Numbered from the stretch's first letter, positions 1 to 9,225 are shown. The stretch is 64,000 nucleotides of DNA from Ramlibacter sp. WS9 (GCF_003797765.1 NZ_RKMB01000010.1:160765-224764); one strand, 5' to 3'. Numbers and translations: made by a program. The notes: a model not told the origin generated them from the letters alone.

Positions 1-829
1 TCTGGTCCACGTAAATGCTTTCGGTTTCGATCGCGATCCCACGCTCGGCACTGCCGTATTGCGGATGGGACACGCGCAGCGTGAAAGCGCCGCTGCCGGG
101 GGCCACTGCGTCGAACTTGAAATCGCCAAAGGCGTCTGTCAGCGCGCTGGCCGCAGCCGTGCCTGACGGCAGCAGCTCCACCTGGGCGCCTTCCACGCAC
201 TCGATGCGCCCGTCGATCGCGGCGGTAACGCTGCCGCCGATGAAGCAGTGGTCGGCACGATGCAGGTTCTTGTAGTACACCCGCGGCTTCGATCCGATCT
301 CGGGCTTGAGTGTTCGCAGCCCCTCGGCCTGCACGCGCTGCGCCATGTGCGCGTCACTCAACTTCGCGGCTTCGATTGCCTGGGTCGGGCACACGGCCAT
401 ACAACGCGGGGCCGCCGCGCCCGTGTCCAGCAGATGCGCGTCGAAGAACCAGTTCTGCGGCAACTGCTCCTGCGCGTTCCAGACGATGGCTCCGTAGGGG
501 CAGGCGTCCACCAGGTCGCGCCGGCCGCGCGCCATGATGGGATCGATGATGACGATGCCATCGTCTCGCTTCCTGACCGACCCGTCGCTGCCTGCTTTCA
601 CGCAGGGCGCGTCGTCGCAGTGGTTGCACATCGTCGGCACATAGGCCGCGTCTACCATGGGCGTGACGCCGCGCACCGTGCGCTCGATATGGATCACGCC
701 ACGACCCTGGGGTGCATGGGGTGCCGAATAACCGGGAAAGTCGTTGCCCACCAGTTCGTCCTTGGCGGCCACGACGCAGTTGCCGCAGTTGTGGCACTCG
801 GCTACGTCGATGATGAGGTTCCACTTCAT
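1..829 (-). CDS. Iron-sulfur (beta) subunit of transhydroxylase-like molybdenum oxidoreductase, 3' end cut by window edge
   Basis: Electron-transfer subunit partnering the molybdopterin subunit encoded just upstream. The protein starts MKWNLIIDVAECHNCGNC, and further ferredoxin-type cysteine groups follow (MCNHCDDAPC, DACPYGAIVW, PRCMAVCPTQA), as expected for several [4Fe-4S] clusters. After about residue 190 the Fe-S part gives way to a beta-rich, transthyretin/CnaB-like domain (GGSVTAAIDGRIECVEGA onward). A small subunit with a C-terminal beta-barrel is, from memory, characteristic of Pelobacter pyrogallol-phloroglucinol transhydroxylase (small subunit about 275 residues). 276 codons are visible, so only the extreme C-terminus is missing. 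The start ATG overlaps the stop of the large subunit (ATGA), indicating coupled translation. Family assignment is strong; the exact reaction is inferred. Confidence 0.88.
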   Translation of the reverse strand, partial: MKWNLIIDVAECHNCGNCVVAAKDELVGNDFPGYSAPHAPQGRGVIHIERTVRGVTPMVDAAYVPTMCNHCDDAPCVKAGSDGSVRKRDDGIVIIDPIMARGRRDLVDACPYGAIVWNAQEQLPQNWFFDAHLLDTGAAAPRCMAVCPTQAIEAAKLSDAHMAQRVQAEGLRTLKPEIGSKPRVYYKNLHRADHCFIGGSVTAAIDGRIECVEGAQVELLPSGTAAASALTDAFGDFKFDAVAPGSGAFTLRVSHPQYGSAERGIAIETESIYVDQ

Positions 830-3800
830 GCCGGGACTCCCATGGGAACGTCGGCCGGCGCTGCAGCGGCCGCCGGCGGCTGCACCGCCCACGGCTGCAC
901 CGCCCACGGCTGCACCTGCACCATGCAGGAATTGGGCGCCATGCTGTGCGTTCCCTGCATCTGCGAGCGTGACGAGGTCAGCGTATTCATGCTGCCGCCG
1001 ATGTCGACGGTCTCGCCATTGATCTGGACCGGCGTGTACTCCGCGCTGGACTCGAAGGACTTGACCACACCGGACACCACCATGCCGGAGACGTCAGCCG
1101 CGCAGATCACCGCGCCGCGATCGTTGAACACCTTGACCAGGCTGTGGTGTGCGATGCCGCGCGTGGCGGCGTCGTGTGCATTCATGCGCAGCAACCAGTA
1201 GTAGTGGCCACCGACGCACACGCGGTGGTCCTGGATGTCGTTGATGAAGCTGCCCTTGCCATCCACGTTGGTGTGAAAGCTGTAGCGCGAGTGCGTGGCG
1301 ATCATCTGCAGCGGAAAGCGGGTGGCCATCTCGCTGCGCGGACCTTCCCACGAGGGGATGTAGCGGTTGAGCACCGGCCGCTCGGGGTTGTGCGGGTCGG
1401 AGCGTTTCAGCGTTTCGGGCATGAACTCCAGCTTGCCGCTGGGTGTCTGCAGGCCCTTGCCGAACTCGGCCGAATACTGCGATGGCAGGGGTATGGCCTC
1501 GGCGATGTCCTTGGGCCGGTCTTCGGCAAACCAGCGGAACTGCGCCGCCGGTCGCATGGCCGGGTCTTCGGCCGGCACGACGTAGTAGCCCCGCTTGCAG
1601 AACTCTTTCCACGAGATGCGCTTGGCCGCGTCGGACGAATCGAAAACGCGCTTGGCCCAGTCCAGCTCGCTGCAGCCTTCGGTGAACATGGCGCCCAGCC
1701 CCAGGCGCGTGAGGATGTCGGTGAAGATCTGATAGTCGGACTTGGATTCGCCCAGGGGCTCGATGCATTTGTGCTGCAGCGCGATGACGCGGTGGTTCAC
1801 GCTGTTGAAGCCGTGCGGCAGGTAGCCGCCGCCCGAACACCATTCGCCGATGTCGAAGCGCTCGAACTGCGTGCACGACGGCAAGATCACGTCGGCGAAC
1901 TGCGCCTCGCCCTCCATCCAGATCGACTGGTTCACCACGAACTCGATACTCTCGTGGCGGTAGGCATCGACCATGCGGTTCGATTCGGTGAGCGTGCTGA
2001 ACCAGGAGCCGCCGTACTTGTAGATCATGTGAACGCGCGGGTAGCCCGGCATGGGGTACTCGAAGGGCGCGAACTGGATCTCGGTGGCGATGCCGTCCCA
2101 CAGGTAGCCGGTGGCCCTGCCCTGGATGATGGCTTCTGGAAACTTCTGCTTCGGGATCAATTGCCGCACCGGATTCACGGTAATGACGTGCGGCATCTTT
2201 TGGTAATTGTTGACGGCGTTGCCGTTCCATTGCAGGTCGCCCGAGATGCCGCCGTCGGCGTAGCCTGGGAAGTAGAACTCGTGGTCGACCGGCGCGCCGG
2301 CTCCCAGGTTGCCCATGTTGACGCCCGGCTTGCCCAGGCCCTGCATCGCCATCATCATGACCATGCAGCGCGCCCATTGCGCGCCGGTCGCGCCGCGGCC
2401 CGCGCCACCGAATCCACCGCCGGCCGCGCCCGCCGACAGGTAGGTCTTCTTGCCGCCCCATAGCCGCGCCAGGGCACGCACATCCTTGGCCGGCACGCCG
2501 GTTTCCGGCTCCTGCCACTCGGGCGTCTTGGCGACGCCGTCGTCCACGCCCAGCAGATGGTCGCGCCACTCACCGAAGCCGGTGGTCCGGCTTTCGACAT
2601 AGGCCTTGTCATACAAGCCCTCGACAACCCAGACCTGCATGATCGCCAGCGCCAGCGCCGCATCGGTGCCGGGCTTGATCGGAATCCAGCGCCCGCCCAG
2701 CCACTGCGCCGTGGGGTTGAAGTGCGGATCGATGTGGACGAACTCCATGCCGAGATCACGCGCCCATTGCCGGCGCTGCGTGCCCTCGTGGCCGTCATAC
2801 GCCGAGTGTGTGCTTTCGGGGTCGCTCGACCAGAACACCATGACTTCGGCGTTCTGCAGGCAGTCCTCGATGAGGCCGTAGCTACCGGCCACGCCCACGC
2901 GCTGGGCCTGGCCCCAATGGTGCATGGCGCCCCAGTACCAGCCTTCCCAGCTGTCGGGGTTGGCCGCCACCCGCGTGAAGCCGACCAGGTTGCCGAAGCG
3001 CAGCAGCGAACTCAGGTAGTAGCCGACGTTGCCCCATTGGTGGTGCGAACCGTGGCTGATCGTCATCGAGCCGGCGCCATGCACCTGGCGCTGTCGCAGG
3101 ATCTCCTTCGTGACGATATCCAGCGCTTCGTCCCAGCCGATGCGCACGTAGCCGCTCTTGCCGCGGTTCTGGGGGTTGCGTTCGCCATTGGGATCGAAGT
3201 CGACCCGCTTCATCGGGTGCAGGATGCGCTTGTCGGAGTACACGGCGGATTTGAGCGCCAGCGCGTGCGGCGCGACCGTGGCCACGCGGCGCGGCGTGAA
3301 GCGCCGGCCCCGCGCGAGGATGGTCCAGCTCGCGGCATCGCTGCCATCCAGCTCGATGGGGGTGAGCCGGACAATGCGGCCGTCCTTCACATGCACGAAC
3401 AGGGGGCCGCCGTTGGTCAGCATGGTGTAGCGCGTGCAGCCATCGGGCATGCCCGTTCCCATCTTCAGCCCCGAGGTCTGCGACAGGTTCATCAGCTGCA
3501 TGAACCACACGCACAAATCGTCCGGCCCGATGACCATGACTTTGAAGTTCTTGGCGGCGTGGACGACTTCGCCCATGTCCGGGTTGGGCCGCATCATGGT
3601 GAGCGCCGTGTCCACGTCCTTGAACACCATGCGCATGGCCGGATTGGGATGCAGCCCCGCCGCCGACTTGACCTTACCCCCGGTGATGGTGAAGTGCCGG
3701 CCGATGCTGCCGTCCTTCAGCTGAATCTGCACCACCGCATCCCGGCGCTTGAGGAAGGCACGGAACGCCGGGCGGCGCGCCGCCTTGTTCAGCATGGGCG

Positions 3801-3840
3801 CCAGGGCGAGCAGGATGGTGCGGAAGATGGTGCGCTTCAT
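826..3840 (-). CDS. Molybdopterin oxidoreductase large subunit, transhydroxylase/resorcinol hydroxylase type, with N-terminal SCP2-like domain
   Basis: DMSO-reductase-family catalytic subunit of 1004 residues; likely moves or adds a hydroxyl group on a polyhydroxylated benzene without O2. Residues about 30-120 look like an SCP2 sterol-carrier fold (AVVQIQLKDGSIGRHFTITGG then a hydrophobic helix), which is not part of the known transhydroxylase. The Mo-bis-MGD domains follow. There is no N-terminal Fe-S cysteine motif, as in Pelobacter AthL. From memory, AthL active-site residues are His144, Asp174, Ser175 (Mo ligand) and Tyr404; here H266, D296 and S297 (NPDSWEGW) fall at a constant offset of 122, and Y523/Y527 lie near the expected tyrosine. 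The C-terminus carries a VQPWA repeat. The ATG at 3840 is preferred because the longer reading frame would run back into the preceding gene. Cytoplasmic: no Tat or Sec signal seen. Confidence 0.88.
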   Translation of the reverse strand: MKRTIFRTILLALAPMLNKAARRPAFRAFLKRRDAVVQIQLKDGSIGRHFTITGGKVKSAAGLHPNPAMRMVFKDVDTALTMMRPNPDMGEVVHAAKNFKVMVIGPDDLCVWFMQLMNLSQTSGLKMGTGMPDGCTRYTMLTNGGPLFVHVKDGRIVRLTPIELDGSDAASWTILARGRRFTPRRVATVAPHALALKSAVYSDKRILHPMKRVDFDPNGERNPQNRGKSGYVRIGWDEALDIVTKEILRQRQVHGAGSMTISHGSHHQWGNVGYYLSSLLRFGNLVGFTRVAANPDSWEGWYWGAMHHWGQAQRVGVAGSYGLIEDCLQNAEVMVFWSSDPESTHSAYDGHEGTQRRQWARDLGMEFVHIDPHFNPTAQWLGGRWIPIKPGTDAALALAIMQVWVVEGLYDKAYVESRTTGFGEWRDHLLGVDDGVAKTPEWQEPETGVPAKDVRALARLWGGKKTYLSAGAAGGGFGGAGRGATGAQWARCMVMMMAMQGLGKPGVNMGNLGAGAPVDHEFYFPGYADGGISGDLQWNGNAVNNYQKMPHVITVNPVRQLIPKQKFPEAIIQGRATGYLWDGIATEIQFAPFEYPMPGYPRVHMIYKYGGSWFSTLTESNRMVDAYRHESIEFVVNQSIWMEGEAQFADVILPSCTQFERFDIGEWCSGGGYLPHGFNSVNHRVIALQHKCIEPLGESKSDYQIFTDILTRLGLGAMFTEGCSELDWAKRVFDSSDAAKRISWKEFCKRGYYVVPAEDPAMRPAAQFRWFAEDRPKDIAEAIPLPSQYSAEFGKGLQTPSGKLEFMPETLKRSDPHNPERPVLNRYIPSWEGPRSEMATRFPLQMIATHSRYSFHTNVDGKGSFINDIQDHRVCVGGHYYWLLRMNAHDAATRGIAHHSLVKVFNDRGAVICAADVSGMVVSGVVKSFESSAEYTPVQINGETVDIGGSMNTLTSSRSQMQGTHSMAPNSCMVQVQPWAVQPWAVQPPAAAAAPADVPMGVPA
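878..916. repeat. 15-bp tandem repeat encoding a VQPWA pentapeptide
   Basis: The unit ggctgcaccgcccac occurs twice in direct succession (878-892, 893-907) followed by a partial third copy. Read on the minus strand it encodes the repeated pentapeptide VQPWA near the C-terminus of the molybdenum large subunit. Such a repeat can change length by slippage. Confidence 0.75.
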
Positions 3841-3847
3841 CACAGTT

Positions 3848-4711
3848 TCACGCGGGCTCGACGGCGACCGTGTTCTCGATATGTCCCAGCTTGTCGATCT
3901 CGACACGGACCACATCGCCCGGCTGCAGGAACTTGCCCAGCGCGATGCCGACGTTGGCGCAGGTTCCGGTGGCGATCAGGTCGCCGGGCTCCAGCGTCAT
4001 CACCTGCGAGAGGTGGTGGATTTGCTGCCAGATGTTGTAGATCATGCCGCCGGTGCTGGCCTGCTGGCGCAGCTCTCCATTGACCCAGAGCTTCATGTCC
4101 AGGGCGTGCGGATCGGCAATCTCGTCGGCCGTTGTGATCCAGGGGCCGATGGGGCCGTGCGAGTCGAAGGACTTGCCCAGCGTGAAGGTGGGACTCTGGA
4201 ACTGCCAGCTCCGACCTGTGACATCGTTGGCCACGAAGTAGCCGCCCACCACAGAGCGGGCATCTTCCTCGCTGACGTAGCGGCAGCGCTTGCCGATCAC
4301 CACGCCCATCTCGGCTTCGTAGTCCATCTTGTCCTCCACACGCGGCTTGTAGATGGGGTCGTAGGGGCCGGTGATGCAGCTGACCTGCTTGTTGAACCAG
4401 AGCTGGTTCTTCGGAATGGCAATGCCGGCGCGGGCAGCTTCTTCGGCGTGGTCGTGGTAGTTCATGCCGATGGCCAGGTACTTCTGCGCGTCGGGGATGG
4501 GCGCAAGCAGGCGCACGTCCTTCAGCGGCACAGCGGCTGACGATTGCTCCAGCGCGAGGTCGAGCCGGTTGAGCAGCGCCTGGCCGCCCGCGAGCAGCTC
4601 GCGGATGGTGGCGGGCGCGGCCGCGTCGAGGTGGGCGATGGCGACAACGCTGTCTGCGCGAATGACGCCGATGCGCGTTTCACCTTGGTATGTATAGCGG
4701 GCAAGTTTCAT
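3848..4711 (-). CDS. Fumarylacetoacetate hydrolase family protein
   Basis: 287 residues, the usual size for bacterial FAH-family enzymes that hydrolyse acylpyruvates or isomerise/decarboxylate ring-cleavage products. Visible motifs are IGMNYHDHAEEA (residues 82-93, substrate/catalytic loop), DYEAEMG with metal-binding E132 and E134, and NDVTGR with D163. Position directly after an extradiol dioxygenase gene (8 bases away) suggests it acts on the ring-cleavage product. It could be an acylpyruvase, a 2-oxohepta-3-ene-1,7-dioate isomerase type, or an oxaloacetate-decarboxylase type; sequence alone does not decide. The next gene begins 7 bases after its stop. Confidence 0.88.
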   Translation of the reverse strand: MKLARYTYQGETRIGVIRADSVVAIAHLDAAAPATIRELLAGGQALLNRLDLALEQSSAAVPLKDVRLLAPIPDAQKYLAIGMNYHDHAEEAARAGIAIPKNQLWFNKQVSCITGPYDPIYKPRVEDKMDYEAEMGVVIGKRCRYVSEEDARSVVGGYFVANDVTGRSWQFQSPTFTLGKSFDSHGPIGPWITTADEIADPHALDMKLWVNGELRQQASTGGMIYNIWQQIHHLSQVMTLEPGDLIATGTCANVGIALGKFLQPGDVVRVEIDKLGHIENTVAVEPA

Positions 4712-4718
4712 GGAGTCC

Positions 4719-5651
4719 TCAGGAAAAGAATTCGGGTGTCAGCGGCGGGGCCCACTGCCGCAGTTCGTCGTTGCTGATGGGCGCGTGGCCCACCGGCGTG
4801 TGGTCGTTGACCAGGTCGCCGTCGGTCCAGTGTTCGATCTTGTTGCCGAACGGATCGCGCCAGTAGTCGAAGATCTGGCTGCCCTGGATGTGGCGGCCAA
4901 TGCCCCAGGCATGCGCGTAGCCCTTGGCGCGCAGGTACTCGCCGCCCTGCGCGACGTCGTCCAGATCAAGCACCTCGAAGGCAGCGTGGTCGAAGCGCGC
5001 CTGGCCGTCCGGCGAGGTGATCAGCGCCACTGTGTGGTGATCGGTCCAGTCGTCGCCCAGCCCGCAGTGCATGAAGGCGGCGATGGTGTTGCCCTCCGCC
5101 CCCGCCCAGTAGGTGTCGGAGGCCCGCAGGCCCAGCAGGTCGCGGTAGAAGGCCTGCGATGCGTTGAAGTCAGGCACCAGCACGGCGATGTGCCCGAGGC
5201 GCATCACCGATGAGGGTTGGGGCTTGAGCCGGATGGCCTGGCCGAAGCGCTTGCGCCCGCTGGCCGGGTTGGCCGCCAATGGCTCGCGCACGGGGAGGGG
5301 CGCATGCTCGGCCTGGCCGTGGATCACGTCGACCTGGAAGCCGGCGGGGTCCTGCAAGCGCACGCGCTTGCCGCCGCCGGGCTCGGGGTTGTCCTCGACC
5401 TTCACGCCCAGGTGCGAAGCCAGCTGGTCCAGGTCGGTGGCGCTACGCGCGAGCAGCCCGAAGCCCAGCGGCCTGTTGCTCTCGCCCAGCTCGCTGATGT
5501 GCGAATGGCGCAGAGACCCGGCCGTGCGCATGTACAGCGCGCTGGCCGTTCGGTCGGCCCGCTGCAGGCCGAAGTCGCTGAGGAAGGTTTCCATGGCGGC
5601 CAGGTCGGTGACCTGGTAGCGCACGAAGGCAATGTCCTTGACGGTGATCAT
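4719..5651 (-). CDS. Type I extradiol ring-cleavage dioxygenase (VOC superfamily)
   Basis: 310 residues with two tandem vicinal-oxygen-chelate modules (about 1-130 and 150-300), the layout of catechol 2,3-dioxygenase and BphC-like enzymes. The C-terminal module carries the expected Fe(II) ligands H154 (LGHIAVL), H222 (RFDHAAF) and E273 (NKIEHW); their spacing (68 and 51) is close to that of classical extradiol enzymes. This is the ring-opening enzyme candidate of the operon, feeding the FAH-family hydrolase downstream. The substrate is not readable, but a catechol or trihydroxybenzene made by the Rieske or molybdenum enzyme is likely. Confidence 0.85.
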   Translation of the reverse strand: MITVKDIAFVRYQVTDLAAMETFLSDFGLQRADRTASALYMRTAGSLRHSHISELGESNRPLGFGLLARSATDLDQLASHLGVKVEDNPEPGGGKRVRLQDPAGFQVDVIHGQAEHAPLPVREPLAANPASGRKRFGQAIRLKPQPSSVMRLGHIAVLVPDFNASQAFYRDLLGLRASDTYWAGAEGNTIAAFMHCGLGDDWTDHHTVALITSPDGQARFDHAAFEVLDLDDVAQGGEYLRAKGYAHAWGIGRHIQGSQIFDYWRDPFGNKIEHWTDGDLVNDHTPVGHAPISNDELRQWAPPLTPEFFS

Positions 5652-5674
5652 GGGGATAGCTCCTGAATGAATGG

Positions 5675-6832
5675 TTAGCGGCGGAAGCGGCCTTCTGGCG
5701 TGACGATGGCCATCTCGACGAAGCGTGAGCCGCGCCGGTCGCCGCCTTCGAACTGGACGCGGTAGCCGCCGGCATCGAACGGCTTCGCTTCAAGGGCGGC
5801 GATCAGGCCGCGCCGCGTCGGATCGCGGCCGCAGCGGCGCAGCGCTTCGGCCAGGAAGCGGGCGTAGATGAAGCCTTCGAGCCCCGCATAGCTGGGCTGC
5901 AGCCCAGGGCCGGACTCGGCCAGCAGCCGCTGGTAGTCGGCGACAACCGGCAGCGACGCCGTGAACGGATGCGGGACCACTTGCGACACCACCACGCCGG
6001 CCAGCTCACCCGCCGGGCCGCCACCCGCCAGCAATTGGGCTCCGGCTTCACTGGTGACGTAGAACTGGGGCTGGCAGCCGCTGGCCCGCGCTGCGCGGAT
6101 GGTCGCCATCGCATTGCGGGCGTCGAGCACGAGCACCAGGGCGAGCGGCTTGCTGCCGCAGGCTGTCTTGACGGCTTGCGCGATGGCCGCGGCTCCGCCG
6201 GCCGGCGGCATGCGCACCAGCGCCGTGGGCCTCAAGGCAAGGCGCGCCAGCTCGGTGCGGATGCCGTCGAGCCCGGCACGGCCGAGGGCGTCGTCCTGGG
6301 CGATGATGGCCACCTCGCTCAGGCCTACCGCGTCCAGCTGCAGCACCATGGCCGCGGCCTCTTCGCGCGCGCCGGCGCGCAGGTTGAACACGAGCCGCCG
6401 CGGCGGCTCGCGCAAGGTTTCGGCACTGCTCGCCACGCCGACCAGCGGTACGCCTTCCTGTTCCACCAGCGGCAGCACGGCTTCGATGGCGCCCGCCCCG
6501 TGGTAGCCGGTAAGCGCCAGCACGCCCGCCTGCAGCAGTGCACGTGTGTTCGCCAGCGCCCGCGCCGGATCACCGGCGTCGTCCTTGACCAGCAGCTCGA
6601 TCTCGCGCCCGCCCAGGCCACCGGCGGCATTGGCCTGCGCGAATCCCAGCTTCAGGCCGCGTTGCAGCTCGGTGCCATAGGCCGAGAGCGGGCCGGTCAG
6701 CGGCGCGGACATGCCCAGGGAAATCTTCTGGGCCGTGACGCCGGGCTCCGCCGTTGCCGGCAGGGCCGCACATCCCGCCAGCGCGCACAGCATGCATGCG
6801 ACCCGCCGGTTCCAGGTTGCAAGCCGGTTCAT
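5675..6832 (-). CDS. ABC transporter periplasmic substrate-binding protein, LivK type
   Basis: 385 residues with an N-terminal signal peptide (hydrophobic run CMLCALAGCAALPATA, cleavage probably after the ATA) and a mature start VTAQKISLGMSAPLTGPLSAYG typical of type I branched-chain-amino-acid/amide binding proteins. In catabolic operons such proteins often bind aromatic acids. It has no permease or ATPase gene beside it, so it may borrow a transporter such as the LivGFHM set in the hydroquinone operon, or act as a sensor. The start overlaps the stop of the RND gene (ATGA). Confidence 0.88.
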   Translation of the reverse strand: MNRLATWNRRVACMLCALAGCAALPATAEPGVTAQKISLGMSAPLTGPLSAYGTELQRGLKLGFAQANAAGGLGGREIELLVKDDAGDPARALANTRALLQAGVLALTGYHGAGAIEAVLPLVEQEGVPLVGVASSAETLREPPRRLVFNLRAGAREEAAAMVLQLDAVGLSEVAIIAQDDALGRAGLDGIRTELARLALRPTALVRMPPAGGAAAIAQAVKTACGSKPLALVLVLDARNAMATIRAARASGCQPQFYVTSEAGAQLLAGGGPAGELAGVVVSQVVPHPFTASLPVVADYQRLLAESGPGLQPSYAGLEGFIYARFLAEALRRCGRDPTRRGLIAALEAKPFDAGGYRVQFEGGDRRGSRFVEMAIVTPEGRFRR

Positions 6833-9225
6833 GCTGCTGCCTCTGCCTTGGTTCGCGGCGAAACCAGTTCGGCCGTGGGCTCACCGGCGGTTGTGGGTTT
6901 CAGCAGGAAGTGCGCCAACGCGGGGAGCAGCACCAGCGCGCCCAGCATGTTCCACAGGAACATGAAAGCCAGCAGGATGCCCATATCGGCCTGGAACTTG
7001 ATGGGGCTGGCGACCCAGGTGATGACGCCGATCGCCAGCGTCACGCCGGTGAGCATCACGACCTTGCCCGTGAACAGCAGCGCCCGGTAGTACGCCTGCG
7101 ACAGGCTCATGCCTTCGCGCATCCGCGCCATCATCACCGACAAGATGTACAGCGCATAGTCCACGCCGATGCCCACGCCCAGAGCGATCACCGGCAATGT
7201 GGCCACCTTCACGCCCATGCCCAGCGCCACCATCAGCGCCTCGGCCAGGATGGAGGTCAGCACCAGTGGCAGTACCGCTACCAGGACCGCGCGCCACGAG
7301 CGGAACGCGATGAAGGCCAGCAGCACCACGGCGGAGTACACGAGCCACAGCATCTTGCGCCAGGCTTCTTTCACCACGATGTTGGTCGCGGCCTCGATGC
7401 CGGCCGAGCCGGCTGCCAAGAGGAACTGCGCGTCGGGCGTGTCATTTGCCTTGGCGAAAGCCTGCACGTGGTCGACCACGCGGGAAAGCGTCCCGGCGCG
7501 ATGGTCCTGCAAGTAAACGTAGATGGTCAGCAGGCTGCAGGCGTCGTTGTACAGTCCGCGCGGCGCGTTGGCCGTGATGGAGTTGACCATGTCCTGGCTG
7601 GGCAGCATCTCGTACCACTTGGGGTTGCCCTCGTTCAGGCCGGTCAGCACCCGGCGGTTCAGCAGCGCCAGCGTGTTGGTGGATTCCACGCCTTCCAGCT
7701 GGCGCAGTTGCCATTCGAGCGCGTCCACCTTCTGCACCGTTGCGAGCCGGGAGCATTCGCCCGGCCGTGACTGCACCATCACGGCCAGCACGTCGCTCGA
7801 TGCGCCGTAAGCGGCGTTGAGGAAGCCGACGTCGCGGTTGTAGCGGCTGTCTGGCCGCAGCTCGGGCGCGCCGGGATCCAGGTCACCGATCGACAGCCGG
7901 GTGCTGACAGCGGCACCGGCCACCAGCAGCACGGCGGCACAGCCGACGGTGGCCGCGGCCCAGCGGCGCTGCGTGAAGCCGTCAAGGAAGGCCCACACGG
8001 CGTGCTTGGCCTGGCCTTGCGCCTGCGCCTCTTCCGCCCTCAGGCTGCGGCGGGCAGCGTCCGCGCTGACGCCGGTGTACGACAGCAGGATGGGCAGCAG
8101 GATCAGGTTGGTGAACACCAGAACGGCGACGCCGGTTGAAGCCGCCACCGCCAGTTCACGGATCGCCTGGATGTCGATCACCAGCAGCACCGCGAAGCCC
8201 ACCGCGTCGGCCAGAAGGGCCGTGAGCCCAGCCAGGAACAGCCGCCGGAACGTGAAGCGCGCGGCCACCAGCTTGTGCATGCCGCGGCCCACGTCCTGCA
8301 TGATGCCGTTCATCTTCTGCGCGCCGTGGCTCATGCCGATGGCGAACACCAGGAAGGGCACGAGTATCGAATAGGGATCGAGCGAAAAGCCCAGCAAGGG
8401 CAGCAGGCCGAGCTGCCACACCACGGCGACCAGCGAGACCGCCACGACCAACGTGGTGGAACGCACGCAGCGCGTGTACCAGTACACCATGGCCGCGGCG
8501 ATGGCCACCGCCAGCGCGAAGAACGCGAGCAGGAAGCGCACTCCGTCGATCAGGTCGCCCACCAGCTTGGCGAAGCCGGTGACGTGGACCTTGACGCCCC
8601 GCGCCTCGTACTTGTCGCGCAGCTGTTCCAGCGTCTGCGCAAACCTGGCGTAGTCGAGCGGCGCGCCCTTGTCGTCCTTCGCCAGAAGCGGCACGAAGAT
8701 GACACTGGATTTCGCGTCCAGTGCGACGAGCTGGCCGATCTCGCCCGAGCGCGCGATGTTGGCCGCCAGCTTGCCCAGGCTCTCGGGCGAGCCGTCGTAG
8801 CCGTCCGGGATCACGGGGCCGCCCTCCAGCCCGTCCTCGGTCACACCAGTCCAGCGGGTCGAGGGCGTCCACACGCTCTTGACACCCTGGCGCCAGACGC
8901 CGGGCAAGAGGAACACCTCGTCGCTGAGCTTGCGCAAAGTCTCCAGGTAGGCCGCGTCGTAGATCGTGCCCTTGGGGTTCTCCACCGCGATGCGCACGGC
9001 ATTGCCCAGACCCTGCAGCTGCGCTTGGCGCGCGAGGAAATTGGCGATGAATGGGTGGCTGGTGGGGATGGTCTTCTCGAAGCTCGCGGCCAGGCGCAGC
9101 CCCATGGCTTGCCAGCCGAGCAGCACGGTGACCAGCAGGCACAGCACAATGACCACCGCGCGGTGGTTGAAGAGCGCTCGCTCCAGCGCCGAGCCGGAAG
9201 AAGTGTCGAAACTGGCGAGTGTCAT
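6829..9225 (-). CDS. RND/MMPL-family exporter, copy 1
   Basis: 798-residue inner-membrane protein with the MMPL/SSD layout: a first transmembrane helix (VVIVLCLLVTVLLGWQAMGL), a large periplasmic domain, a membrane bundle containing MSHGAQKMNGIMQD, a second periplasmic domain, and a final bundle including VATLPVIALGVGIGVDYALY. The family uses proton-motive force to move hydrophobic or lipid-like molecules. Genes on both sides overlap by ATGA, so it is part of a tightly coupled envelope module with the YCF48-like protein, DUF1329 and DUF1302. A clear paralogue lies at 38809-41229. Its role in uptake or extrusion of the hydrophobic substrate is inferred. Confidence 0.9.
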   Translation of the reverse strand: MTLASFDTSSGSALERALFNHRAVVIVLCLLVTVLLGWQAMGLRLAASFEKTIPTSHPFIANFLARQAQLQGLGNAVRIAVENPKGTIYDAAYLETLRKLSDEVFLLPGVWRQGVKSVWTPSTRWTGVTEDGLEGGPVIPDGYDGSPESLGKLAANIARSGEIGQLVALDAKSSVIFVPLLAKDDKGAPLDYARFAQTLEQLRDKYEARGVKVHVTGFAKLVGDLIDGVRFLLAFFALAVAIAAAMVYWYTRCVRSTTLVVAVSLVAVVWQLGLLPLLGFSLDPYSILVPFLVFAIGMSHGAQKMNGIMQDVGRGMHKLVAARFTFRRLFLAGLTALLADAVGFAVLLVIDIQAIRELAVAASTGVAVLVFTNLILLPILLSYTGVSADAARRSLRAEEAQAQGQAKHAVWAFLDGFTQRRWAAATVGCAAVLLVAGAAVSTRLSIGDLDPGAPELRPDSRYNRDVGFLNAAYGASSDVLAVMVQSRPGECSRLATVQKVDALEWQLRQLEGVESTNTLALLNRRVLTGLNEGNPKWYEMLPSQDMVNSITANAPRGLYNDACSLLTIYVYLQDHRAGTLSRVVDHVQAFAKANDTPDAQFLLAAGSAGIEAATNIVVKEAWRKMLWLVYSAVVLLAFIAFRSWRAVLVAVLPLVLTSILAEALMVALGMGVKVATLPVIALGVGIGVDYALYILSVMMARMREGMSLSQAYYRALLFTGKVVMLTGVTLAIGVITWVASPIKFQADMGILLAFMFLWNMLGALVLLPALAHFLLKPTTAGEPTAELVSPRTKAEAAA

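Noticed and set aside
878..916. Short CRISPR-like array
   Set aside because: Contiguous in-frame 15-bp units without spacers; simple coding tandem repeat.
1144..4083. Long plus-strand open frames opposite the molybdenum subunit genes
   Set aside because: They mirror the codon periodicity of the minus-strand genes in GC-rich DNA; the translations are His/Arg/Ala-rich with no family motif.
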